Positions 25,416 to 35,781 of a stretch of 58,680 nucleotides of DNA are shown piece after piece. Both the position numbers and the translations under genes were made by a program. How positions within the stretch are numbered: the first letter of the stretch is position 1; the number at the start of each line of letters is the position of its first letter. The DNA is taken from NCBI GenBank assembly GCA_947177775.1, contig CAMWVS010000012.1, positions 1 to 58,680 on the forward strand. Reading direction: 5' to 3'. This stretch comes from an uncultured Prevotella sp. (GTDB lineage Bacteria > Bacteroidota > Bacteroidia > Bacteroidales > Bacteroidaceae). The notes beneath the pieces were generated by a model. That model saw only the letters and a list, made by a program, of their open reading frames with translations. It searched no databases and was not told the DNA's origin.

Positions 25416-26956
25416 TATTTGCAGGCTTGTTGTCGCTGACGCTGTTTGCCGGATGCGACGACAATTCTTCGGATTCAAGTATAAGCAGTATGACGGTGGA
25501 GGCGTTCTCGGATTTGAGAACGGCTGCATACGTCTTGGATGCCGGTAAGATAAGAGATAATATAGAGGCACTTTGCAGGGCCGATGGTGACAGAACGCTG
25601 TCCGGACGGTATCTCCGCGAATATTATCTCACGGGTAAAGGACGTTTTATCTGGATAGACAGGTTGGGAGCGGACGGCCGTTCCGACACGCTGTTGTCGT
25701 ATGTCTCACGGGTCGGTGAGATGGGATTTGCGTCGTCGGTGTTCGGTGACAGTGCTATTGCGGCCGACCTCAGACGTTTCCGCAGTCTTGATTTTGACAA
25801 CGCGGAGAATTGTATCAATAAGGTTGCGGCCCGTCTTGAATACAGTTTGACCAAGGCTTTCCTGAAATACTCCTCCGGCCAGCGGTTCGGATTTGTCACC
25901 CCCCAGTATCTGCTGAACCGTCTTGACATTATCGAAGACTCTCCTTCGGCGGCTCCGGCTTATCGCCGTCTTTTCGATATACCAATCGAATGTTCCGACA
26001 ATTCTTTTTTTTCTGATGCATTGCGTAGTGTATCCGCTGACTCCGTCGGGTCTTTCCTTGCCGGCGTTCAGCCCCGTGATACGCTCTATTACAAGCTCCA
26101 GCGTGAACTGAAGACGGCCGGAGATAAGGCTTACCGCAAGAAGATAATATGCAACATGGAGCGTTGTCGCTGGCGGGAGAAAGAACGGCCGGACGGTAAT
26201 GGCAAGCGTGTCGTCGTGAACATACCCGCATATCATCTGTACGCATTTGACGGTGACAGTGTTCTGGACATGAAAGTTGGCTGCGGAACGAGTAAGACGA
26301 AGACGCCATTGCTGACGAGTGAGATAGAGCGGATGGAAGTCAATCCGGTGTGGAATATTCCGGTGAGCATCATCCGCAATGAAGTTTCGCTGCATGCCGG
26401 TGATCCGGACTATTTCGAGCGCAACCGCTATTATATCGTACATCGCGAGTCCGGCGAGCATATATCTCCAGAGGACGTTACAGCTGAAATGCTCAAGAGC
26501 GGCAAATACCGTGTGGCTCAGGAGGGTGGGGCAGGCAATTCGCTTGGTCGCATAGTCTTCCGGTTTGCCAACAGTTTCTCCGTATTCCTTCATGACACGT
26601 CAACAAGGGCTTTCTTCGGCCGCAGCAACCGTGGCGTCTCCCATGGGTGTGTTCGCGTGGAGCGTCCGTTCGATTTGGCGCTATTCCTTCTTGGCGACCC
26701 TGACGAGTGGCTTCTTGACCGTCTGCGAATATCCATGGATATACCTCCGCAGACCCCGCGGGGTCGGAAATATGTCGCCAATGAGGGCAACAACCGCAAG
26801 CTGGTCAACTCGTTGCAGGTCAAGCCCCATGTCCCTTTGACAATAACCTACTATACGATATATCCGGACCCGCTGACAGGACGGCTTGCCGGCTATCCCG
26901 ACGTATATGGTTATGATGATGTCATATATGATAAGCTTAAACCTTTTCTGGAATAA
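25364..26956 (+). CDS. L,D-transpeptidase lipoprotein (YcbB/LdtD-like)
   Basis: A 530-residue predicted lipoprotein; KKGFYPLIFAGLLSLTLFAG precedes lipidated Cys31. A large N-terminal scaffold-like region is followed by a YkuD domain from about residue 285. The catalytic block reads HDTSTRAFFGRSNRGVSHGC with nucleophile Cys429 in SHGCVRV. Such enzymes form 3-3 peptidoglycan cross-links or attach lipoprotein to the wall in the periplasm. There is no ATG or GTG before the signal peptide. The only bacterial start is TTG at 25364, inside the previous gene (52-bp overlap), because a TAA blocks the frame at 25349-25351. Nine base pairs separate it from the ECF sigma gene. Confidence 0.82.
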   Translation: MLYSEDRQGCKKGFYPLIFAGLLSLTLFAGCDDNSSDSSISSMTVEAFSDLRTAAYVLDAGKIRDNIEALCRADGDRTLSGRYLREYYLTGKGRFIWIDRLGADGRSDTLLSYVSRVGEMGFASSVFGDSAIAADLRRFRSLDFDNAENCINKVAARLEYSLTKAFLKYSSGQRFGFVTPQYLLNRLDIIEDSPSAAPAYRRLFDIPIECSDNSFFSDALRSVSADSVGSFLAGVQPRDTLYYKLQRELKTAGDKAYRKKIICNMERCRWREKERPDGNGKRVVVNIPAYHLYAFDGDSVLDMKVGCGTSKTKTPLLTSEIERMEVNPVWNIPVSIIRNEVSLHAGDPDYFERNRYYIVHRESGEHISPEDVTAEMLKSGKYRVAQEGGAGNSLGRIVFRFANSFSVFLHDTSTRAFFGRSNRGVSHGCVRVERPFDLALFLLGDPDEWLLDRLRISMDIPPQTPRGRKYVANEGNNRKLVNSLQVKPHVPLTITYYTIYPDPLTGRLAGYPDVYGYDDVIYDKLKPFLE

Positions 26957-26965
26957 CCCGTCATA

Positions 26966-27523
26966 ATGAGAGTGGAACAGTATGACGAAAAGAAGATAGC
27001 AGACCAACTGCTTTGCACGGAGACCAGACACAAGGCCTTCGAGGCGGTTGTACGTCAATATAGCGAACAGCTGTATTGGCAGGTCCGCCGTATCGTTCTG
27101 ACTCACGAAGACTCCAATGATGTTCTTCAGAATGTTTTCATAAAGGCGTGGAGCCATCTCGATTCGTTCCGCAATGATTCCAAACTTTCCACGTGGTTAT
27201 ACCGCATAGCAATCAATGAGAGCCTTGATTTCATGCGCCGCAGCAAGAACCGGTCTTCCGTAAGTGCCGATGCCGAGGATTCCGGCGTAGCCCAGATGCT
27301 GTTGGCAGATGAGTATTTCGACGGCAATGAGACAGAGGCAATGCTGCAAGAAGCCATTTCCAGGCTGCCCGATGTCCAGCGCACGGTGTTCAATCTGCGA
27401 TATTTTGACGATATGAAATACAGTGAGATGAGCAAGATACTGAAGACGTCGGAAGGCGCGCTGAAGGCTTCATACCATATCGCAGTGAAAAAAATATCAG
27501 AATATTTTAAGTCGCACGATTAA
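26966..27523 (+). CDS. RNA polymerase ECF sigma factor
   Basis: A 185-residue extracytoplasmic-function sigma factor. Region 2 is at about residues 25-95 (EDSNDVLQNVFIKAWSHLDSF and LSTWLYRIAINESLDFMRR). Region 4 is at about 125-180 (LPDVQRTVFNLRYFDDMKYSEMSKIL then ALKASYHIAVKKI). It directs RNA polymerase to envelope-stress-type promoters when released from its anti-sigma factor. It sits 9 bp after the L,D-transpeptidase and 42 bp before a putative anti-sigma gene. Whether it controls its own operon cannot be read here. Confidence 0.93.
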   Translation: MRVEQYDEKKIADQLLCTETRHKAFEAVVRQYSEQLYWQVRRIVLTHEDSNDVLQNVFIKAWSHLDSFRNDSKLSTWLYRIAINESLDFMRRSKNRSSVSADAEDSGVAQMLLADEYFDGNETEAMLQEAISRLPDVQRTVFNLRYFDDMKYSEMSKILKTSEGALKASYHIAVKKISEYFKSHD

Positions 27524-27565
27524 ACTTTCTTTAGTTTTAGGCGTCAGATAAGCAAAAGAATAAAT

Positions 27566-27943
27566 ATGAAGAACGAAGAAGGATATATCAGGAGTAAGGC
27601 CGGTGGACGGACGCCGTTCCGTGTTCCGGAGGGATATTTCGACAGCTTCACATCCATGATGATGGACAAACTGCCGTCTCAGGAAGAAGCAAAAGTCGTT
27701 CCTATGCGTCGTCGGCGTATGACGGTATCAAGGACTATCGTCTCTGCGGCCGCTTGTTTCTGTGTCGCTGTGTTCGGATTGACATTATATTATGGTAAGT
27801 CATTATTCGAAAAACAACCTCAACCCAGTGAGACGATTGTGGCAAACTACCACAATGCGACTGCAGACACATACGAAGATGAGGTTGTTGACTATGCTAT
27901 GATGGACAATATGGACATCTATGCCTATCTTGCAAGTGAATAA
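27566..27943 (+). CDS. Putative membrane anti-sigma factor
   Basis: A 125-residue single-pass protein. The N-terminal cytoplasmic part contains PFRVPEGYFDSF, a motif common in small proteins encoded next to ECF sigma genes in Bacteroidetes. A basic stretch (MRRRR) precedes one membrane helix at about residues 55-74, and a short acidic periplasmic tail follows. Position after the sigma gene and topology support an anti-sigma role, but there is no zinc anti-sigma (ZAS) motif. The assignment is an inference from context. Confidence 0.62.
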   Translation: MKNEEGYIRSKAGGRTPFRVPEGYFDSFTSMMMDKLPSQEEAKVVPMRRRRMTVSRTIVSAAACFCVAVFGLTLYYGKSLFEKQPQPSETIVANYHNATADTYEDEVVDYAMMDNMDIYAYLASE

Positions 27944-27964
27944 AGAAATAATGGGAGGGAAAAT

Positions 27965-28411
27965 ATGAAGAAATTTTCAATGGTTCTCCTGTGTCTGTTC
28001 GCGATTGTCACGCTAAAGGCACAGGATTCCGGCCAAAAGTTCTCGCCGGAGAAGTTTAAGGCGGAGATGGAATGTTTTATTACAAAGGACGCCCGTCTGA
28101 CCCAAAAGGAAGCGGCAAAATTCTTTCCGCTTTACAATGAGATGAAACAGAAGTCGCGCGTGATTTTTGACCGTATGCGGCAGTTGGGCAAGAACAAACC
28201 GGCTGACGAATCCGGATGCCGTGATGTGATAAGGCAGCGTGACAAACTGGATCTCGAACTGAAGAAGATACAGCAGACTTATCATGAGAAATTTCTCACG
28301 GTGATTTCGGCAAGCAAACTATTCGACGTTATAAAGGCGGAGGAGAAGTTTCACCGTCGCATGCTGAAGAAAGCAAACGGCGACAACACGCATCAGAAAA
28401 AGAAAAAATGA
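27965..28411 (+). CDS. Periplasmic Spy/CpxP-like protein
   Basis: A 148-residue protein with a signal peptide (cleavage after LKAQ, about residue 20). The mature part is helical: ECFITKDARLTQKEAAKFFP, then a long charged helix and an LDLELKKIQQTYHEKFLTV helix. It ends in a Lys-rich tail. Size, the LTxxEAxxFxPLYNE pattern and position after a sigma/anti-sigma pair resemble Spy- or CpxP-like periplasmic chaperones/stress sensors found in such Bacteroidetes operons. There is no strict LTxxQ repeat. Last gene before the terminator at 28496. Confidence 0.65.
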   Translation: MKKFSMVLLCLFAIVTLKAQDSGQKFSPEKFKAEMECFITKDARLTQKEAAKFFPLYNEMKQKSRVIFDRMRQLGKNKPADESGCRDVIRQRDKLDLELKKIQQTYHEKFLTVISASKLFDVIKAEEKFHRRMLKKANGDNTHQKKKK

Positions 28412-28495
28412 TTCTATGCAAACAGATGCGCAGGAGCGTTTCTTGCTATCGCAGAAACTGCCGGCCGCAACGTTTCGGAATAATGAAATAAAAAT

Positions 28496-28552
28496 AAAGA
28501 CACTCAAGTCAGAAAGCCTGTGCGGACTCTGTCTTGAGTGTCTTTTTTTTGT
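28496..28552. terminator. Terminator between the sigma operon and nth
   Basis: AAAGACACTCAAG (28496-28508) pairs perfectly with CTTGAGTGTCTTT (28533-28545) around a 24-nt loop, followed by eight T residues. The minus-strand side is also T-rich, so it may serve nth as well. Confidence 0.85.
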
Positions 28553-28578
28553 TTATCAGTAAATCTCACCCATGAGAA

Positions 28579-29226
28579 TTATAATTTGGAATTTTCCAGT
28601 TTTTTAGGACAAATTGGTTCCAGGCCGCATTTGTCGCAATGTGGTTTCCGTGACGTGCATACGTATCTTCCGTGGAGCAGTAGCCAGTGGTGGGCTCTCG
28701 GAATGTCGGCTTCCGGAATGTGTTTCAGGAGCTCCTGTTCTACTTTCAGTGGTGTGTCGGCTTTTGCCGGGACCAGTCCAAGGCGACGGCTGACGCGGAA
28801 CACGTGCGTGTCAACGGCCATCGTTGACTTTCCAAAAGCGACCGACTGTATCACGTTGGCCGTTTTCCGTCCAACGCCGGGCAGGTCAAGAAGGTCGTTC
28901 ATGTCCGACGGAACTTCACCGCCGTGTTTTTCCGCCAGCGCCTGTGCCATGGCAACCAGATGTTTTGCCTTGGCGTTGGGATAAGAAACGCTCTTGATGT
29001 ATTCCAGAATATCGTCGACGTCGGCATCGGCCATCTCCTTTGCCGTCGGATAGCGTCTGAACAGTTCCGGAGTGACCTGATTGATGCGCTTGTCGGTACA
29101 TTGTGCGCTGAGCACGACGGCGACAAGCAACTGGAAAATACTTCCGAATTCCAGTTCTGTGTTCACTTCCGGCATTTCACGTCTGAAATATTCCAATATA
29201 TAGCTGTATCTCTCTTCTTTTTTCAT
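28579..29226 (-). CDS. nth: Endonuclease III
   Basis: A 215-residue base-excision-repair glycosylase/AP lyase acting on oxidised pyrimidines. The helix-hairpin-helix LLDLPGVGRKTANVI carries the catalytic Lys, and the catalytic Asp is in AVDTHVFRV. The C-terminal [4Fe-4S] Cys motif is CTSRKPHCDKCGLEPIC. The length is standard. It is a single gene with a -7 box at 29254-29261 on the minus strand. Confidence 0.96.
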   Translation of the reverse strand: MKKEERYSYILEYFRREMPEVNTELEFGSIFQLLVAVVLSAQCTDKRINQVTPELFRRYPTAKEMADADVDDILEYIKSVSYPNAKAKHLVAMAQALAEKHGGEVPSDMNDLLDLPGVGRKTANVIQSVAFGKSTMAVDTHVFRVSRRLGLVPAKADTPLKVEQELLKHIPEADIPRAHHWLLLHGRYVCTSRKPHCDKCGLEPICPKKLENSKL

Positions 29227-29253
29227 CTTTCAGCATGATTTTTCTTGAAGTGG

Positions 29254-29261
29254 CAAAATTA
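29254..29261 (-). promoter_or_regulatory. -7 element of nth
   Basis: TAATTTTG on the minus strand, 28 bp upstream of the nth ATG. Confidence 0.5.
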
Positions 29262-29420
29262 AGGAAAAACGATGGAAAAAACGAATAAAGACGGACAAAT
29301 GATTTTCTATAGCTGTTTTCCATATAATTCCATATTATAATCAGTTGAAATTTTATATGCTATGACAAAATCTGATTTTCTTTATATGCGTCTGTAGGAA
29401 ACAATTTCAGAACTTTTCGC

Positions 29421-29428
29421 TATATTTG
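29421..29428 (+). promoter_or_regulatory. -7 element of the DUF2461 gene
   Basis: TATATTTG, 24 bp upstream of the ATG at 29453. Confidence 0.55.
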
Positions 29429-29452
29429 CACAATAATAAAAGTATATAACGT

Positions 29453-30151
29453 ATGGATTCAGACAGAATATTGAAGTTTTTGCGCGAACTGATGGCTAAC
29501 AACAACCGTCAGTGGTTTCTTGAGCATAAGGCGGAGTATCAGGCAGTGAGGGAGAGTTTTGAGCAGGGCGTGGCCGAGGCCATCGCACGCATCGCTACGT
29601 TTGACGCCTCCGTGGCCCATCTGACGGTAAAAGATTGTACGTACCGCTTCAACCGTGACACACGTTTCTCCAACGACAAGTCACCATATAAGAATCATTT
29701 CGGGGCATACATCGCCGCCCATGGAAAGAAGTCGCTGCACGGCGGCTACTATATCCATCTCGAACCGGGCCACTGTCTTGTGGCTTGCGGTGACTATTGG
29801 TTGCCGACGAACATTCTCACGGCGTGCCGCAACGAGATAATGGGCAACATCGACGAATGGCTGCGATGTGTAGAGAGCGAGGACTTCCTTCGCTACTACG
29901 GTGCCGACGAGAGTGCCGGATGGAACGACCGTCAGGGTTTCGGGCTGGAGAAGCTGAAGACATGTCCGTCCGGTTTCCCGCGTGACTACGAGTACATTCG
30001 CTATCTGCGCATGAAGGACTATTGCTGCTGGCATCAGGTGGACGACGGTTTCTTCAACGGCGACGGATGGCTTGACCGGATGGAGCAGATGTACAGGGCC
30101 GGCAAGCCGATGCTTGATTTCACGAACTCCGTGATTGATGATTATGAATAA
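29453..30151 (+). CDS. DUF2461 family protein
   Basis: A 232-residue cytoplasmic protein of the widespread DUF2461 family. Recognisable segments are the N-terminal FLRELMANNNRQWFLEHKAEY, the central YRFNRDTRFSNDKSPYKNHF, and GGYYIHLEPG. The molecular function is not established. It is the first gene of a plus-strand series (DUF2461, GH2, phytase-like), but the 102-bp gap to the GH2 gene leaves room for a separate promoter. Confidence 0.88.
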   Translation: MDSDRILKFLRELMANNNRQWFLEHKAEYQAVRESFEQGVAEAIARIATFDASVAHLTVKDCTYRFNRDTRFSNDKSPYKNHFGAYIAAHGKKSLHGGYYIHLEPGHCLVACGDYWLPTNILTACRNEIMGNIDEWLRCVESEDFLRYYGADESAGWNDRQGFGLEKLKTCPSGFPRDYEYIRYLRMKDYCCWHQVDDGFFNGDGWLDRMEQMYRAGKPMLDFTNSVIDDYE

Positions 30152-30247
30152 GTGAGAGGACGGGCATTGGATTTGTAGCGGAAATATGTCTCTGCCAATT
30201 CAATGTCATCCTCCGACAACCGATTGTTACTACTATAAAGACCTTAG

Positions 30248-33469
<3,222 letters not shown>

Positions 33470-33553
33470 ATAGATTCCGTCCCACAAGTAAATACCGTCG
33501 GTGGAATCAATCAATGTTGATGGAATAACGAACAGCAATCTGTTGATGAAACA

Positions 33554-34711
33554 ATGAGTAGAAAAATATCTTGCGTGTTGTTCTTGTCAGTCTTGACATC
33601 AGTATCTTTCGCACAGACAGACATCGCCGGCGGTGCGTCGGCGGTGTCTGTGTCTTTTCCGCAGCCGGAAACAATCGCGCTTTCTTCTTCTGATGCCATC
33701 TCGCGGTCAGAATCTCCCAGGCGTCTTTCCTTTACGGTCAATCCGCAGCAACGTTTCCATCGGTCGATTCCCGCGGGAAACTACAGCGGCATAACCTATC
33801 TCGGCGGCAACCGCTATGCGCTCGTGAGCGACAAGGCGGCGGAAGACGGCTTCTATGTCTTCCGCATTGACCTTGATTCCGTTTCCGGAAAAATAACGAA
33901 TGTCGTGAACGAAGGTTACCGGTCGGCCGGCATGCCCAACCGCGACATGGAGGGGATAGCGTGGTTTCCCTTGGCTGGCACGGTTTTCGTGAGCGGAGAG
34001 AGAGATAACGCTGTCTATGAACATACCCTTGACGGCCGGCGCACGGGCCGGCGGCTGGACATGCCGTCCGTATTTGTTTCCGCCACAGGTAATTATGGCT
34101 TGGAGTCGCTAACGTATAATGCCGTGACCCACCGCTTCTGGACAACAACCGAGAGCACCCTGCCCGCCGACGGACCGCAGGCAGGCCCGTTCAATCCGGT
34201 GCGCAACCGCTTGCGTCTTCAGAGTTTTGACGACCGCCTACAGCCGGCAGAACAGTATCTCTACGAAATGGATGAGCCCGCCGTACGCAAGCCGGCGCGC
34301 CATTACGCCATGGGCGTGAGCGAACTGTGCGCTCTCGACGACGGGCGTCTGCTCGTGCTTGAACGAGAGTTCTTTTCTTCTTCGTCAGCCGTCATTCCAT
34401 ACGCCAATGTTTCCTGCAAGCTGTATATGGTCAATCCGTCGGCCGCGCAGCAGCCGGGACAGGTATCCTCTCAGCAGTCAATGTCGGGACAGATGGCCGC
34501 GCGGCAGCCGGTTCAGGTGCTCGAAAAGGAGCTTGTGGCTGAGTTCCGCACCAAGTTGAACCTTTTCCGCCAGAACCTTGCAAACTACGAAGGAATGTGT
34601 CTCGGTCCGAAACTCGCCAACGGGAGCCGCGTGCTGATTATGGTTTGTGATTCGCAGAACCGCTATAAAGGTGTTCTGCGCGATTGGTTCAGGACGATTG
34701 TCGTGAGATGA
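33554..34711 (+). CDS. Secreted phytase-like esterase family protein
   Basis: A 385-residue protein with a signal peptide (cleavage near SFAQ, residue 21). The beta-propeller-like pattern (YSGITYLGGNRYALVSDKA, RDMEGIAWFP, GLESLTYNAVTHRFWTTTES, YEGMCLGP) matches the family annotated as esterase-like activity of phytase family. The substrate is unknown. A Gln/Ser-rich insertion around residues 298-320 (QQPGQVSSQQSMSGQMAARQ) interrupts the last third. It lies 84 bp after the GH2 gene and is probably co-transcribed; a strong terminator follows. Confidence 0.82.
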   Translation: MSRKISCVLFLSVLTSVSFAQTDIAGGASAVSVSFPQPETIALSSSDAISRSESPRRLSFTVNPQQRFHRSIPAGNYSGITYLGGNRYALVSDKAAEDGFYVFRIDLDSVSGKITNVVNEGYRSAGMPNRDMEGIAWFPLAGTVFVSGERDNAVYEHTLDGRRTGRRLDMPSVFVSATGNYGLESLTYNAVTHRFWTTTESTLPADGPQAGPFNPVRNRLRLQSFDDRLQPAEQYLYEMDEPAVRKPARHYAMGVSELCALDDGRLLVLEREFFSSSSAVIPYANVSCKLYMVNPSAAQQPGQVSSQQSMSGQMAARQPVQVLEKELVAEFRTKLNLFRQNLANYEGMCLGPKLANGSRVLIMVCDSQNRYKGVLRDWFRTIVVR

Positions 34712-34716
34712 GACAT

Positions 34717-34752
34717 GAAAAAAGGCTTCAGAAAACTCTGAAGCCTTTTTCG
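34717..34752. terminator. Bidirectional terminator between the phytase-like gene and the tRNAs
   Basis: AAAGGCTTCAGA (34721-34732) pairs with TCTGAAGCCTTT (34737-34748) around a 4-nt loop. T tracts occur on both strands (CCTTTTTCG, and CCTTTTTTCATG on the minus strand). Confidence 0.9.
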
Positions 34753-34759
34753 TGGTTTG

Positions 34760-34831
34760 TAGTCGATAGGGGAATCGAACCCCTATGCCAAGATTGAGAA
34801 TCTTGTATCCTAACCATTAGATGAATCGACC
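34760..34831 (-). tRNA. tRNA-Glu (anticodon CTC)
   Basis: The minus strand folds into a cloverleaf: acceptor GGTCGAT/ATCGACT (with a G-U first pair), D-arm with GGTTAGGA, anticodon stem CAAGA/TCTTG with loop TTCTCAA (anticodon CTC), and T-arm AGGGGTTCGATTCCCCT. CCA is not encoded. It shares a promoter with the tRNA-Ser gene 14 bp upstream. Confidence 0.92.
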
Positions 34832-34845
34832 ATTGCTTGAAAGTG

Positions 34846-34933
34846 CGGAAGCTGGGGGATTCGAACCCCCGGTACGGTAAACCCGTACGGCAGTTTAGCA
34901 AACTGCTGGTTTCAGCCACTCACCCAAACTTCC
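34846..34933 (-). tRNA. tRNA-Ser (anticodon GCT)
   Basis: The minus strand folds into a class II tRNA: acceptor GGAAGTT/AGCTTCC, anticodon stem GCAGT/ACTGC with loop TTGCTAA (anticodon GCT), a long variable arm (CGTACGGGTTTACCGTAC), and T-arm GGGGGTTCGAATCCCCC. CCA is not encoded. First gene of the tRNA pair. Confidence 0.94.
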
Positions 34934-34983
34934 TTTTTACGCTCTTTTTTTAGAACCGTAAGCACTTTCTCTCAAATGCGATG

Positions 34984-35015
34984 CAAAGGTAATGCTTTTA
35001 TTTTATTCCTGCAAA
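34984..35015 (-). promoter_or_regulatory. Promoter of tRNA-Ser/tRNA-Glu
   Basis: On the minus strand TTTG (35012-35015), a 20-nt spacer and TACCTTTG (34984-34991) match the Bacteroidetes consensus. The tRNA-Ser 5' end is about 50 bp downstream. Confidence 0.8.
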
Positions 35016-35412
35016 TTTTACGCGCATTTTTTTAGAAAAAAGTGTGCCTGACCTCGGATTTTGGGGCGTATGGAATGAAAAAACGGAATGGAGACCTTAT
35101 TAATAATGGTGTGAGAACTGTGTGGAGGCGAAATGAAAAAAAACTTTGGCGTATAGGAAAATCTTCGGCGTGTGGCAGAAGGGCATGTAATGGCATTACG
35201 AATAGCTGTGGAGGAGATGGTATGCGATTTGTGTCCGGTATTTTGGGAAACGGAATCTCCATCTTCAGAAACGGAATCTCCTATATATATAATAATGTGT
35301 AGTGCGGCCGATAAATATGTCGGGCCAAAACAAAATCCCTTCTGCTTTTGTCCGGACATTGTCGCGGAGCGAAAGCGGAAGGGATAGGTTGGTGTTGATG
35401 TCGGGCGGAGGT
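35016..35412. other. Gene-free stretch with a spaced direct repeat
   Basis: No family-supported coding region. GAAACGGAATCTCC occurs at 35247-35260 and 35268-35281, exactly 21 bp apart. The short frames on both strands here lack signal peptides or motifs and I do not call them. Confidence 0.5.
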
Positions 35413-35781
35413 TTAATTGACCTTTACGGCAATTACTTCCGTTATGTCCCGGTTCAGATAATACGTGTCAGAACATTCGGTCGTATCTATCTTATACTGT
35501 ACGCGCAGTATTTTCAGAGGTTTTTCCTGCTTCTTGTCCGAATAGCGGATACCGTCGCGATAGCGGCCGGATTGTCCGGCCAATGCTCTCAGGACGTTTA
35601 TGATGGAGTCGTTGAGGCGTGCCGTAGAGTCCAGTTTCGCGAAGTCTACGTTTGTCAGCGCGGCCGGGTTCTTTAGGTTTTCGTTCATGAAGTCCTTGAC
35701 GAGAACTTCGGCATCATGCTGTTGTCCGCAGGCGGACAGCAGCATCGCGGCGCAGAATAGTGGATAGAAAATCCGTCTCAT
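35413..35781 (-). CDS. Unknown small lipoprotein
   Basis: A 122-residue predicted lipoprotein: MRRIFYPLFCAAMLLSAC gives a lipobox with lipidated Cys18. The mature part contains EVLVKDFMNENLKNPAALTN and a C-terminal strand-rich region (LKILRVQYKIDTTECSDTYY). I do not recognise the family. The frame extends upstream to 35940, but that part overlaps pepD and lacks a signal peptide. The ATG at 35781 overlaps the pepD stop (ATGA), so it is translationally coupled to pepD. Confidence 0.78.
   Translation of the reverse strand: MRRIFYPLFCAAMLLSACGQQHDAEVLVKDFMNENLKNPAALTNVDFAKLDSTARLNDSIINVLRALAGQSGRYRDGIRYSDKKQEKPLKILRVQYKIDTTECSDTYYLNRDITEVIAVKVN

Noticed and set aside
35042..35302. Short frames on both strands in the gap next to the tRNA genes
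   Set aside because: No signal peptide, domain or promoter supports them; they overlap each other and a direct repeat.
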